Source: Mucilaginibacter segetis
GTDB lineage: Bacteria; Bacteroidota; Bacteroidia; Sphingobacteriales; Sphingobacteriaceae
Assembly (NCBI RefSeq): GCF_016522075.1
Contig: NZ_JAEHFW010000002.1
Span: 1-64,000 of the forward strand
DNA length: 64,000 nt
Direction of reading: 5' to 3'
Below are positions 10,501 through 18,712 of the stretch, in pieces. Each line of letters begins with the position of its first letter. Within the stretch, counting starts at the first letter, position 1. The notes below the pieces were generated by a model that worked only from the letters and a program-made list of their open reading frames with translations, was not told where the DNA came from and did no database searches. The translations under genes and the position numbers were made by a program.

Positions 10501-10670
10501 GTTAATATTTTACCAATGCGAGCGGCCAGTATCTGCGTTTTGCCCGTACCCGGCCCGGCTACTACCAGCACGGGGCCATCCATTTTATTAACAGCCGCCA
10601 ATTGCTCGGGGTTTAACCCGGCAAGCGCCTCCTGAAATTTTAAATTATACTTATTTAAGGTTGATTGCAT
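7506..10670 (-). CDS. UvrD/Rep-type helicase fused to a PD-(D/E)XK nuclease
   Basis: Superfamily 1 DNA helicase with a C-terminal nuclease, 1054 aa. The N-terminal half has Walker A AGPGTGKTQI (about 36), Walker B DEFQDTSGSQNE (about 280), GDDDQSIFKFQGA, TAHGSKGLEFEHV and YVAITRAKQ. The C-terminal 260 residues match the PDDEXK_1/RecB-type nuclease: GNLDKIEFNGKQ then VDYKTGR supplies the active site. Cysteines in LDCPLRFYFQC and at the end (GCGKKECDWC) resemble the iron-sulfur staple of AddB-type nucleases. This AddA/RecB-like architecture points to double-strand break resection or repair. The start ATG at 10670 gives the canonical N-terminus. Confidence 0.9.
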   Translation of the reverse strand: MQSTLNKYNLKFQEALAGLNPEQLAAVNKMDGPVLVVAGPGTGKTQILAARIGKILTDTDAQPNEILCLTYTDAGAVAMRKRLFEFIGPDAYRINIYTFHAFCNEIIQENLEYFGKLNLEALSDLESAMLFRELVDDLPNDHLLKRFTGDIYYDAPRFKSLFSTMKRENWSAEFIHQTVQEYLDDLPNREEFIYKRANAKAGIKIGDPKQKDIDKAHETMAKLLAAVGEYDNYIAKMKKQGRYDYDDMIIWVLQAFRENEEILRKYQERYQYILVDEFQDTSGSQNELLKFLLSYWETPNVFVVGDDDQSIFKFQGANMKNILDFAGDYVQTLQTVVLKHNYRSNQHILDISRALINNNRERLTTQLKLDKNLRSSHPRFDQLVVEPLIKEYENPAQELVDVALQIKDLVAKGTPPGEIAVIYRNHSQVEELLKFLEAQKIAVNTKRKIDVLTTPFGEKIVNILRYLAMELDSPYSGDELLFEILHYDLFTIPPIEIAKASIAVAKENFGMLKNDQPVTSLRRYISEMKLVAQTDLFSKQPNTEMKFLVNDIDYLLKSAVSVTLQQFFQDVVTKMGILKYIMQQHDKGTYMQVLTSFFDFLKEESRKNPEIKLSDLIATIELMKKNNIRIELNKVIFSDNGVNFLTAHGSKGLEFEHVFFIGCDKRTWDGKGRNYGFSYPDTLTGAMSDDIAQKEEARRLFYVAITRAKQCLHVSYAAKDAKGKDQERSQFIGEILADTHLQLSYPHVNDEDMFGFFATQYNEDDKPVVELLDRNYINQLLQNYTLSVTHLNNYLDCPLRFYFQCLIRVPSGKSPSATFGQAVHWALNKAFRKLKDPEDEFMPVDDFVNEFRWYMYRNRDSFTKTDFKLRVDYGDKILPPYYQQNVPTWNKVALTERTIKNIEVDGVPIKGNLDKIEFNGKQVTVVDYKTGRVRNAKTKLLRPTEEQPNGGDYWRQAVFYKILVDNDRTNDWEVINTIFDFVEPVNDEYFSEKIVITPDDIETVTGQITSVYQKIMQHDFNVGCGKKECDWCHFVKSNFSQTGNILEVNEEEEV

Positions 10671-10756
10671 AGTGTAGTATAAAGATAAGGATTGTTTGCA
10701 ATGATGCTAAAGGAGGAAAAACCCCTCAGCAAATAAATAAGAAGAATAGCTGATAC

Positions 10757-11044
10757 CTAAGAAATCAACGGATCCTGCCGATTATCCCAAAAATAAAGCA
10801 CAATTATTGACTTTTCATTAACCTTATAAAACAATGAAGTTTGCTTTGATATGACAGCCCTTCTTATTTCCGCTATCAATGATGCCTGGTACATGTAAGG
10901 CTGAACAGCTATTAATTTTAGAGTTGTCTGAACACGATTTATAAATATCCCTGCTTGTTTCATTCCCCATTTATCATCAATAAGCAAAACAATATGGTCA
11001 AAAGTTTCCTGTGCTTCTTCTGTCCAAAATATTGATCTGCTCAT
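10757..11044 (-). CDS. ParE/RelE-superfamily toxin
   Basis: A 95-aa basic protein with the RelE/ParE fold pattern: WTEEAQETFDHIVLLI helix, linker with FINRVQTTLKLIAVQPYMYQ, then strands with EIRRAVISKQTSLFYKV and IIVLYFWDNRQDP. The NRQDP ending is typical of ParE-like toxins. The preceding gene overlaps it by 4 bp (ATGA) and encodes the likely antitoxin. Whether the target is gyrase or the ribosome cannot be read from sequence. Confidence 0.85.
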   Translation of the reverse strand: MSRSIFWTEEAQETFDHIVLLIDDKWGMKQAGIFINRVQTTLKLIAVQPYMYQASLIAEIRRAVISKQTSLFYKVNEKSIIVLYFWDNRQDPLIS

Positions 11045-11268
11045 AAATATTTAGCATACTTACTAATTGCCTGATCGTGGGAAATGAGTTTTCCTTCGTC
11101 GGCCTGCTTTTTTGCACGCTCTATTCCGTTTTGTACATCCAGAGGCAGATCGTCCCAAAAGTCCTTTCCATCATTTTCAAATAACTGTTTAATTTGAAAC
11201 AGCAAGTGCTCGTCTTCCACTTCCAGTAAACGTTTAGCAAGCTCTATTTTTTCTGCCAATAAGTTCAT
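11041..11268 (-). CDS. antitoxin partner of the ParE-type toxin
   Basis: Acidic, largely helical protein of 75 aa. I start it at the ATG at 11268 (MNLLAEKIELAKRLLEVED); the frame extends upstream but the extra residues are hydrophobic and unlike an antitoxin. A WDDLP motif followed by an ERAKKQADEGKLISHDQ segment is typical of short antitoxins that wrap the toxin with the C-terminus. It overlaps the toxin gene by 4 bp, antitoxin first, the usual type II order. No N-terminal DNA-binding fold is obvious. Confidence 0.75.
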   Translation of the reverse strand: MNLLAEKIELAKRLLEVEDEHLLFQIKQLFENDGKDFWDDLPLDVQNGIERAKKQADEGKLISHDQAISKYAKYL

Positions 11269-11364
11269 AATCAAATTTAATGTTAAATATTGAAATAAAT
11301 AAAGCCTTAAAACAAAATAGCGAGTGTTAATTAAAACAGTCGCTATCAATAATACCCCTTCTTT

Positions 11365-12666
11365 TTACTTCTGCCGGAACCACACCTGTATCGGGGCGCC
11401 AGAGAATTCGAAATTCTCGCGCAACTGATTTTCAATAAAGCGGTAATAAGGCTCCTTTACGTATTGCGGCAGGTTACAGAAAAACGCAAACATAGGCGAT
11501 GTACCTGCTATTTGGGTGATGTATTTTATTTTAACGTATTTACCTTTCAATGATGGCGGCGGATAATGCTCTATTATCGGCAGCATAATATCGTTAAGTT
11601 TTGAAGTTGATATTTTGCGCGCGCGGTTCTGGTAAACCTGGTTTGCTGTATCAATTACCTTTAATACACGTTGCTTTTCGGTTACCGAGGTAAATACAAT
11701 GGGCACATCAGTAAACGGGGCTATTTTTTGACGTATCTGCTCTTCAAAAACTTTAATGGTTTTGTTATTTTTCTCTATCAGATCCCACTTATTCACCACA
11801 ATAACAATCCCTTTTTTATTCTTTTCTGCCAGATGGAAAATATTGATATCCTGTGATTCTATCCCTTCTACGGCGTCGATCATCAGTATCACCACATCGG
11901 CTTCTTCCAGAGCTTTAATGGTACGCATTACCGAGTAAAATTCGATATTCTCCTTAACCTTTGTTTTTTTACGCAACCCGGCGGTATCTATCAACATAAA
12001 ATCGTGACCGTACTGGTTATAATGGATGTGGATGGAATCGCGGGTGGTGCCTGCTATAGGGGTAACAATATTCCTGTCCTTTCCTATCAGGGCATTTATG
12101 ATGGATGATTTACCCACATTAGGCCGGCCGACAATAGCGTATTTAGGGCGTTGGTTGTCTTCGAGATCTACATCCTCAAAATGCTTTACCACTTCATCCA
12201 GCAATTCGCCGGTACCTGAACCCGTCATGGAAGATATGGTATATATCTCCCCCAGACCTAAACTGTAAAACTCGGTAGCATCCGCTAACTGAGCGTTATT
12301 GTCCAGTTTATTTACCACCACAAATACGGGCTTGTTGCCTTTACGCAGCAAGTTGGCTATTTCATCATCCAGATCGGTAATGCCGGTGGTAACATCCACC
12401 ATAAACAATATCACGGTAGCTTCTTCAATGGCAATAACCACCTGCTCACGAATGGCCACCTCAAATACATCTTCGGAGTTGGCTACGTACCCGCCGGTAT
12501 CCACCACGGTAAAGTGATGATCCGTCCATTCCGATACGCCGTAATGCCTGTCGCGGGTTACCCCGCTAAAATCGTCAACTATGGCTTTGCGGCTCTCGGT
12601 TAAACGGTTATATAAAGTGGATTTGCCCACATTAGGACGGCCCACTATTGCTACTATATTGCTCAT
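11365..12666 (-). CDS. der: ribosome-assembly GTPase Der (EngA)
   Basis: Tandem GTPase of 433 aa acting in 50S ribosome maturation. G domain 1 has P-loop GRPNVGKST (about residue 8), DTGGY and NKLD. G domain 2 repeats this with GRPNVGKSS (about 181), DTAGLRKK and NKWDLI. The C-terminal KH-like domain follows ([21 protein letters not shown] to the end). Length and double G-domain layout are typical for Der. Era lies downstream in the window coordinate sense, on the same strand about 175 bp away. Confidence 0.97.
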   Translation of the reverse strand: MSNIVAIVGRPNVGKSTLYNRLTESRKAIVDDFSGVTRDRHYGVSEWTDHHFTVVDTGGYVANSEDVFEVAIREQVVIAIEEATVILFMVDVTTGITDLDDEIANLLRKGNKPVFVVVNKLDNNAQLADATEFYSLGLGEIYTISSMTGSGTGELLDEVVKHFEDVDLEDNQRPKYAIVGRPNVGKSSIINALIGKDRNIVTPIAGTTRDSIHIHYNQYGHDFMLIDTAGLRKKTKVKENIEFYSVMRTIKALEEADVVILMIDAVEGIESQDINIFHLAEKNKKGIVIVVNKWDLIEKNNKTIKVFEEQIRQKIAPFTDVPIVFTSVTEKQRVLKVIDTANQVYQNRARKISTSKLNDIMLPIIEHYPPPSLKGKYVKIKYITQIAGTSPMFAFFCNLPQYVKEPYYRFIENQLRENFEFSGAPIQVWFRQK

Positions 12667-12841
12667 TTGTGTAATAGATTCAAGAACCAGGACCCAAGAT
12701 TAAGCATAGCTGTTATTTTACAGTACTAAACCGGCCCAACTCTAAATTATAAACTTTTTCTGTATTGTACAGAGTTAAGAACTACCATCAATATAAATTA
12801 TTTTTCTTGATTCCTGTATCTTAACTCCTGATCCTGCTCAA

Positions 12842-13717
12842 TTATTCGTACCCGAATTTTTTAAGGTAATTTTTTTTGCTGCGCCAATCAGGGATAACCT
12901 TTACGAACATCTCCAGAAATATCTTCCTCTGAAAAAATTCTTCCATATCCCTACGGGCGTAGGTGCCTACAATTTTAAGCATTTTACCCCCCTCGCCTAT
13001 CAGTATGTTTTTTTGGGAATCGCGCTCCACAATAATTTCAGCACTTATGCGGTGCAGTTTTTCGCCCTCCACAAAGGCGGTTACAATTACCTCGCTGCTG
13101 TAAGGGATCTCTTTTTTGTATTGCTTAAATATTTGCGCTCTTATCATTTCCGATGCAAAAAACCGGTCGTTACGATCGGTAAGCGCATCTTTTTCATAAT
13201 ACGCCGGATGCTCAGGCAGGTTCTCCATTATAAAATCCATAATGGCTTTTATGTTATGATCATGCAGGGCCGATATGGCAAATACTACCTTAGGCTGCAG
13301 GGTATCCTGCCAATACTGCGCCTTTTTGCGTACTTCCTCCTCGTCAGACAGGTCTATCTTATTGATCAGCACGGCCAGCGGGGCGGTTGAGCCTTCGAGT
13401 TTTTTAAGTACATCCTGCTCATCATACTGCTCGTTAATATCAGTTACCAGTAATATCAGGTCGGCATCTACAATCGAACCTTCCACCTGGTGCATCATGC
13501 TATCGTGCAGGGCGTAGTGCGGTTTTATGATACCTGGCGTGTCAGAAAATACGATCTGGAAGTCGTCGCCATTTACAATACCCAGTATACGATGACGTGT
13601 TGTTTGCGCCTTTGGGGTGATGATGGACATTTTTTCGCCCACGAGGGCGTTCATAAGGGTTGATTTACCCGCGTTGGGTTTACCAATTATACTTACAAAA
13701 CCTGCCCTGTGCGTCAT
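12842..13717 (-). CDS. era: GTPase Era
   Basis: Ribosome-associated GTPase for 16S rRNA processing and 30S assembly, 291 aa. The G motifs are GKPNAGKST (about residue 11), SDTPGI, NKIDL and the ISAL segment. The C-terminal KH domain (EGEKLHRISAEIIVERDSQ, ILIGEGGKMLKIVGTYAR) binds the 3' end of 16S rRNA. I use the ATG at 13717 (MTHRAGFVSIIG); an upstream in-frame ATG at 13750 adds 11 unconserved residues. It is close to the initiator tRNA gene, which is divergent. Confidence 0.96.
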   Translation of the reverse strand: MTHRAGFVSIIGKPNAGKSTLMNALVGEKMSIITPKAQTTRHRILGIVNGDDFQIVFSDTPGIIKPHYALHDSMMHQVEGSIVDADLILLVTDINEQYDEQDVLKKLEGSTAPLAVLINKIDLSDEEEVRKKAQYWQDTLQPKVVFAISALHDHNIKAIMDFIMENLPEHPAYYEKDALTDRNDRFFASEMIRAQIFKQYKKEIPYSSEVIVTAFVEGEKLHRISAEIIVERDSQKNILIGEGGKMLKIVGTYARRDMEEFFQRKIFLEMFVKVIPDWRSKKNYLKKFGYE

Positions 13718-13861
13718 AAAAAAATAATTAAAATAATATTTGGACTGCAAAGAAACGAATTATATCTTTGCAGTCCAATTAAAAGAAAGCGAAATAGCTT
13801 TTTTGACAATTGGAAGCACCTTTCCGGAGTTATGAACGGAATGCAATATATACCAATACAG

Positions 13862-13934
<73 letters not shown>

Positions 13935-13939
13935 CCTAA

Positions 13940-13986
13940 AACCCTTGCAATTTGTTGACAATCAACAAATTTCAAGGGTTTTTTTA
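13940..13986 (+). terminator. terminator of the initiator tRNA
   Basis: A long near-perfect inverted repeat: left arm starts AAACCCTTG then AATTTGTTGA, loop of CAA, right arm TCAACAAATT then CAAGGGTTT, with one mismatched base, followed by a run of seven T. It begins a few bases after the tRNA 3' end. Confidence 0.85.
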
Positions 13987-14092
13987 TTTTTCAACGTACG
14001 TAATTGCGGTGCAATTGAACGTAAAAGTCATAAGTGTATTAATATTCTCCATAATTAGCGCGATTCCAAATCCAGCATGACCGCTTTTTTGA

Positions 14093-14455
14093 TCATTGAT
14101 CCTCCCCTTCATAAATAACACCAGAAGTCAGAGTTTCCTTTAATTCGATCCGGCTCAACCCGGGGATCTCCTGATGGATACCCTGCCATAACCAGCGGGC
14201 CACATTTTCTGCGGTCGGATTCTCCAACCCATCTATCTCATTCAGCAGATGATGGTCCAATTGATCTACCAACGGCTTAACAACCGATTTCAGGTCCTTA
14301 AAATCAATTACCCAGCCTTCACCTGTAACGACGGGACCCGATACAAAAACGGCAAGATGGTAGGTATGGCCGTGTAACTTACGGCAGCGATGCCCTTCCG
14401 GTACGTTTGGCAGAAAATGGGCAGCATCGAATGTAAATTGTTTGTATATGGTCAT
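14093..14455 (-). CDS. queD: 6-pyruvoyl tetrahydropterin synthase / QueD family
   Basis: 120-aa enzyme of the QueD/PTPS family, which converts dihydroneopterin triphosphate to 6-carboxytetrahydropterin on the way to queuosine/7-deazaguanine. Zinc ligands are His13 in FDAAHFL and the HGHTYH pair. The catalytic Cys lies in HRCRKLHGH. LDHHLLN and the ENPTAENVA segment with the conserved Glu complete the active site. It stands alone, reading toward the tRNA gene. The upstream region carries a repeat structure (14476-14566). Confidence 0.92.
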   Translation of the reverse strand: MTIYKQFTFDAAHFLPNVPEGHRCRKLHGHTYHLAVFVSGPVVTGEGWVIDFKDLKSVVKPLVDQLDHHLLNEIDGLENPTAENVARWLWQGIHQEIPGLSRIELKETLTSGVIYEGEDQ

Positions 14456-14475
14456 AGATCGTTTTTATCAGCGCC

Positions 14476-14566
14476 ATCCGGTGGATCGCACCACCCCAAA
14501 ATTACAGCGAAACCCTTATCCTGAAAATGCGCAGGATCAAAAAATTTCCTGATCGCACCACCGGAT
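14476..14566. repeat. paired direct and inverted repeats upstream of queD
   Basis: The 12-mer GATCGCACCACC occurs at 14484-14495 and again at 14551-14562. In addition ATCCGGTGG at 14476-14484 is the inverse complement of CCACCGGAT at 14558-14566, and GGTGG/CCACC form a local hairpin at 14480-14495. This lies in the divergent region between queD and the first stress-protein gene. It could be an operator or a small RNA fold; no known riboswitch core was recognised. Confidence 0.45.
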
Positions 14567-14616
14567 TTTGTAGCGGAAAACAACCCGGGTAACCGACGCA
14601 GGATCACGCCAAAATA

Positions 14617-14628
14617 TGACCCGCATCA
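14617..14628. promoter_or_regulatory. FNR/FixK-type site TGACCCGCATCA (universal stress operon)
   Basis: Matches TGAY-N4-RTCA. Its centre (14622.5) is 33 bp upstream of the centre of a weak -7 element CAACTTTA (14652-14659), a class II-like position. The downstream gene starts at 14686. Confidence 0.7.
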
Positions 14629-14685
14629 CTTTTTCCGCCGCGGTCAATGCCCAACTTTACAGCAACAAAACAAGCGTATAACAGC

Positions 14686-15549
14686 ATGAAAACAATTGTG
14701 ATCGCTACCGATTTTTCAGAAGGTTCAAAAGATGCGGCCCGTTACGGCTATCACCTGGCAGCGCAAGTCCGTTCAAATGTCCAGTTATGCCACGCTATCA
14801 TCATACCAGCGGAGATCCCGCAGGCAGGCATGATGCTTTGGCAGGATGAAGAATATGAATTACTGCTGGAGGACAGCGCAACGGCGCTGCACGATTTCAA
14901 GGAAGCCCTTGATTATTCCTTACCGGAAAGTGGTTTTCGCCCGGTTGTGAGTTGCAGGAGCCAGCCCGGTATCGTAGCCGATGTCGTTAAAGGTTTGGCC
15001 GCAACCACGGACTGTGAACTGATCGTCAGCGGCAGCCACCAGGGCGGCGTATTCAGCGACCTGCTGTTAGGCAACCATGCTTCCAACCTGATCGACAGCG
15101 CGGAAAAACCGGTATTGCTGGTCGCACCGCGCACAGAATTCCGCCGGGTTAAAAAGATCGCCTTCGCCACTGAATTTGAAGACCCGGAAAACGATCTTCA
15201 GCATATTTATCAACTGGTATATTGGGCCAGGCAACTAAACGCGGAAGTGCTGCTCGTGCATACCTGTAATGAACCTCACGAAAGCCCCGCTTTAAAGGAA
15301 AAGATCGCCGATTATCTGGTAGGTATATCCAATAAAGCCGACTACCCCAATATCTATTACCGCTTGATCCGCAATGATCGGGTCGAAGAGGGCCTGGACT
15401 GGATCTGTGATAACGGCCAGGTGGATATGCTGGCCATGGTGCACCAACACCGCAACCTTTTCGGCGAACTGTTCGCCCACAGCCATACGAAACAAATGGC
15501 TGGCCACCTGCAGTTGCCGCTGCTGGTATTTCCCGGGACCAGATCCTAA
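14686..15549 (+). CDS. tandem universal stress protein (UspA), 287 aa
   Basis: Two fused UspA domains. The first starts MKTIVIATDFSEGSKDAARYGYHLA and carries the nucleotide-binding loop at SGSHQGG..LLGNHASNLI (about residues 121-141). The second begins KKIAFATEFEDPEN (about 160) and is more divergent. Such proteins bind ATP and help survival under low oxygen or starvation. I start at the ATG at 14686, where the UspA fold begins, rather than the ATG at 14647. It leads a three-gene operon with a small unknown protein and a second UspA gene, all behind the FNR-type site at 14617. Confidence 0.9.
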   Translation: MKTIVIATDFSEGSKDAARYGYHLAAQVRSNVQLCHAIIIPAEIPQAGMMLWQDEEYELLLEDSATALHDFKEALDYSLPESGFRPVVSCRSQPGIVADVVKGLAATTDCELIVSGSHQGGVFSDLLLGNHASNLIDSAEKPVLLVAPRTEFRRVKKIAFATEFEDPENDLQHIYQLVYWARQLNAEVLLVHTCNEPHESPALKEKIADYLVGISNKADYPNIYYRLIRNDRVEEGLDWICDNGQVDMLAMVHQHRNLFGELFAHSHTKQMAGHLQLPLLVFPGTRS

Positions 15550-15567
15550 TATTAAAAAATTACTGCC

Positions 15568-15975
15568 ATGAACAACTTACCACCGGATACCGAACTGAAA
15601 ACAGAATTGCAGGAATTGTACATCCTGGCCCGCCACTGGCAGGACGACATCTCCTTTTTAGAAGATGAAGCCCGTTTCTTCCGAAACATCCTGTTGAAAT
15701 TTGATACCACCCCGGCGGAAAGTATGGAATCAGTGGCAAAATTCCGCCAAAAGATCGAAGGACAGGAGAACCAGCTGGTCACCTTAAAATGCGCAGTTCC
15801 GGAATTCCTGCTTTTCCTGGAACCTTATATCGGCGACAATAAAAAGTCGATGGACCTGAGCTTCCTCGAACGCTGTAATGACCTGCAGAACGGTCTGACC
15901 GCCTTATTCGCTGGCATTAAAAAGACCAAGAAAGAACTTTTCGCCTATGCCGAACGGTCATGGCGGGTAATTTGA
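15568..15975 (+). CDS. unknown small helical protein (paralogue of 37658-38074)
   Basis: Unrecognised 135-aa protein, soluble and predicted mostly helical, no signal peptide or membrane segment. Residues about 17-45 read ELYILARHWQDDISFLEDEA, then RFFRNILLKF; this shares the pattern [IV]A[RK]xW..D..F...EA.F.R..L with the protein at 37658-38074. Both genes lie in the same regulon. It sits 18 bp after a UspA gene and 22 bp before another, so it is co-transcribed with them. A regulatory or adaptor role is possible, but nothing here proves it. Confidence 0.8.
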   Translation: MNNLPPDTELKTELQELYILARHWQDDISFLEDEARFFRNILLKFDTTPAESMESVAKFRQKIEGQENQLVTLKCAVPEFLLFLEPYIGDNKKSMDLSFLERCNDLQNGLTALFAGIKKTKKELFAYAERSWRVI

Positions 15976-15997
15976 CTACCGCACAATCCTGAATGGC

Positions 15998-16849
15998 ATG
16001 AAGACAATAGCCGTATTGACCGATCAAAGTGCCGGCTCACATATTGCCGCGCGTTATGCACTGCACCTAGCCAAAAAGATGAAGGCCAATGTCCTGTTAT
16101 TTAATCTGACTCGGGTGGCGGCAAGGGTTCTGCAGCTGCAGACAGCCGGCGGAAAACCGGAAATGGAGGAAGCCGAAGACAACGGCCTGGTAGCCTACAC
16201 GTTGCAACTGGAACAGGAGTTGATCGCCAGCTCTTTTGCCGGCACCGCCTTGCCGGAGATCAGCTTCAATACCCGGCACACCGAACTGGTGGATATCATG
16301 ACCGCGATTGATGCGCGCGCCGATATCGCCATGGTGGTGTGCGGTGTGCCTGACCTGCAAGAACTGGCGGATTACATATTGGGCGATACCTGCAGCCGGA
16401 TCATTGACTGGGCCAGGATACCGGTAATGGTCGTGCCTCGTGGTACAGTACGGATGAACCCGGAAAAGATCGCTTATGCAGCCACCCTGAAAGACGAAGA
16501 TATTCAAAGCATCGGCGAATTAGGCAACCTAATGGAGGCTTTCGCCGCCGAATTAATGGTTGCCCACCTATGGGGAACGCAACCGGATCAGGATGTAAAG
16601 GCGAAGGAGCAGGTGCTGAATAACGCGCTTTATCGTAACCTGAACTGCGGTGGGGTTTATTTCCGCAGCATCGATGATAGCCAGCCTGTCCGCGATTGGA
16701 AATGGCTGAAGGCAAATAAGCGGACAGATATCCTGGCGCTGATGCTGCGTCCGAAAGAACAAATGAAAAGCTTTTTCAAACGCGGCCAGAATCGCGAAGT
16801 GCCCTATCATATCACCGTTCCGGTGATCATTATGCCGAAACGCCCCTAA
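15998..16849 (+). CDS. universal stress protein (UspA), second copy in the operon
   Basis: 283 aa. The first UspA domain starts MKTIAVLTDQSAGSHIAARYALHLAK; the region MVVCGVPDLQELADYILGDTCSRIIDWARIPVMVVP matches the C-terminal strand-helix-strand of the fold, but the usual glycine-rich ATP loop is degenerate (GVPDLQEL). A weaker second domain follows (EKIAYAATLKDEDI). It ends the operon just before a bidirectional terminator. Confidence 0.85.
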   Translation: MKTIAVLTDQSAGSHIAARYALHLAKKMKANVLLFNLTRVAARVLQLQTAGGKPEMEEAEDNGLVAYTLQLEQELIASSFAGTALPEISFNTRHTELVDIMTAIDARADIAMVVCGVPDLQELADYILGDTCSRIIDWARIPVMVVPRGTVRMNPEKIAYAATLKDEDIQSIGELGNLMEAFAAELMVAHLWGTQPDQDVKAKEQVLNNALYRNLNCGGVYFRSIDDSQPVRDWKWLKANKRTDILALMLRPKEQMKSFFKRGQNREVPYHITVPVIIMPKRP

Positions 16850-16866
16850 CAAAAATAGTTCTAACA

Positions 16867-16904
16867 AAAAGGCCGCCCCTTTCGCAGGAGCGGCCTTTTC
16901 TTTT
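16867..16904. terminator. bidirectional terminator between convergent operons
   Basis: GC-rich hairpin AAGGCCGC ... GCGGCCTT with loop around TTTCGCAGG, with T-rich tail on the plus strand and A-rich 5' flank (T-rich on the minus strand). It lies in the 64-bp gap between the stop codons of the UspA operon and the convergent FMN-barrel-like gene. Confidence 0.8.
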
Positions 16905-16913
16905 GGGGTGGCT

Positions 16914-18695
16914 TCAGACCTCGATCTGGTTCAGTTCCAGTTCTGACAGGTACAGTTCGCTTACCCATTCCTGGATCAGTTGCGAGTTCTGGTCGGCCTG
17001 CCTGCTGAACAAGTCCCGGTAATAACTGATCCCTTCCTGTAGCTGTGCCTTAAATTTGGTCAGCTGTTTTTGTTTTTTATCTGTAAGACCCTTCAACTGT
17101 GCCTGCAGGTCGGTCTTCAGGTAATCGATATATAAATTCAGCTCCTTGATGAACATATGCGGGCGTTTGATCTTACCCAATAAGTCAAGCTCACCATAAA
17201 TATGCCGCACCATTTCTTCCAGCGAATAGATCCGGGAAAAATAAGCCAAGTTCGGTCCCGGGCAGATCGCTACCGCTTTATTCTCACGTGATTTTAACAG
17301 GTCATATTTCAAATAGGCGGAAGCGCAAAGCCCCTCGCATAAACAGATCTTCTCTGTGATGGTCCGGTATTGCTGCTCATATTCGGGTTCGCTGAGTTCC
17401 AGCGTAGCTAATTGCTTTAGCTTCAGGTTTTGGTATTCCCGGGAAGCTGTACAAATGGGCTGTTCCGTGAATTCGGTATTGGTACATAAATATTTCTTGG
17501 TGCAGGGACTGCCCGGACGGTTATTTTCAAGGCGCTTCAATCGCTGTGCCTCGGCCGTGCTTTGTTTAAAATTATTGAACAGGATACCCAATGGGGAGGC
17601 CCCGCTCACATAAAACTCTTCTTCTCCGGCATGTTCCAGCTGCTGTAGGGTGGCTGCATCTACGTTGGTCACTTCCGGCACCAACAGAAAGGGACTTCCC
17701 CAACCAGTGGCATCTACCTCGTAATGTTGCAGCAGGAAGTGATTCTCACCAGCAGTGCCGATACCGCCTTGAACACTTAGACGCTGCTGGGGTGCAGCCT
17801 CAATAGTAATGCCTTTTTCCAACAACGCAGCCTGGTAGCTCATAAACAGCTCCGCGACCATTCTCTGCCGCTTTTGCTTGAACTCTTCCAGGATAGGGCC
17901 CAGTAAAAAGCCTTCGGTCGCGAAAGCGTGACCGCCGCAATTCAAACCGGACTCCACGCGGAACTCGGAAACCCAGATCCCCTTTTTCGCCAGGAACTTG
18001 GCCTGGATAAATGCGGAACGGAAATCGCTCACTTTCAAAGTCACCTTTTTGGGGAGTTTACCTTCCGCATCCGGCAGAAAACAGTTAAAGGATTCCAGGT
18101 AACTATAAAGGCGAGGGTTCATTCCTGCCGAAAGGATTACGGAGGAAGCCAGCCGGCTTTCCGCAAAACCGCGGAGCGCCGCCAGTGCGTCGGTGAAATG
18201 GTCGCCCAAGGCCTGGCCATCGGCTGCATAATTCATCTTGTCTACCTTCGACATAATGTTGACATCGATAGCGCCGGGCTTCATCTCGCTTTTCAGCAGG
18301 TCCAGGAAGTACCGGCGCTGCTGCGGGTCCTTAAATTCCTGCATCAATTCAAAACCCTGTCGCAACCGCGCATCTTCCGGCAGCAGCTCAAAATAACGGC
18401 ACAGGTCGTTCCCGGGTTCGAAAGGCAATTCCAGCAAAGCTGAAAATTGTCTGTCCACCTGCTGGGCAACGAGGTCAAGATAGGCAGTGATCCGCCTGGC
18501 CCGCGCATCAGGTTCCTTTTTACCGATAGGGTCGAAAGTTTCACCGCATTCGGCGGCATGATAGATACGCATTCTTTCGATCAGCTCGTCATCGACGATC
18601 GACATCACGGAGGAGATGCCATAGCGGGCAACTTTCAGCGGGGTATCTATAGAATAGCCGAGTCCTAAGACCGGTATGTGAAATGTATGGCTCAT
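16914..18695 (-). CDS. unknown protein with flavin-barrel-like half and a cysteine-rich tail
   Basis: 593 aa, soluble, no recognised name. The N-terminal part (VLGLGYSIDTPLKVARYGISSVMS) and the middle (SGLNCGGHAFATEG about residue 257, GGIGTAGE about 311, WGSPFLLVPEVTN) look like the FMN-binding TIM barrels of the nitronate monooxygenase or glutamate synthase type. This is my inference from motif resemblance. The C-terminal half has many cysteines (CTKKYLC, ICTAS, KICLCEGLC, AICPG) that could hold an iron-sulfur cluster. It follows the RIC gene by 17 bp, so both are in one operon driven from the FNR-type site at 19742. A redox or repair role under low oxygen is plausible. Confidence 0.75.
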   Translation of the reverse strand: MSHTFHIPVLGLGYSIDTPLKVARYGISSVMSIVDDELIERMRIYHAAECGETFDPIGKKEPDARARRITAYLDLVAQQVDRQFSALLELPFEPGNDLCRYFELLPEDARLRQGFELMQEFKDPQQRRYFLDLLKSEMKPGAIDVNIMSKVDKMNYAADGQALGDHFTDALAALRGFAESRLASSVILSAGMNPRLYSYLESFNCFLPDAEGKLPKKVTLKVSDFRSAFIQAKFLAKKGIWVSEFRVESGLNCGGHAFATEGFLLGPILEEFKQKRQRMVAELFMSYQAALLEKGITIEAAPQQRLSVQGGIGTAGENHFLLQHYEVDATGWGSPFLLVPEVTNVDAATLQQLEHAGEEEFYVSGASPLGILFNNFKQSTAEAQRLKRLENNRPGSPCTKKYLCTNTEFTEQPICTASREYQNLKLKQLATLELSEPEYEQQYRTITEKICLCEGLCASAYLKYDLLKSRENKAVAICPGPNLAYFSRIYSLEEMVRHIYGELDLLGKIKRPHMFIKELNLYIDYLKTDLQAQLKGLTDKKQKQLTKFKAQLQEGISYYRDLFSRQADQNSQLIQEWVSELYLSELELNQIEV

Positions 18696-18712
18696 AATCG
18701 TTGAGATTTGTG

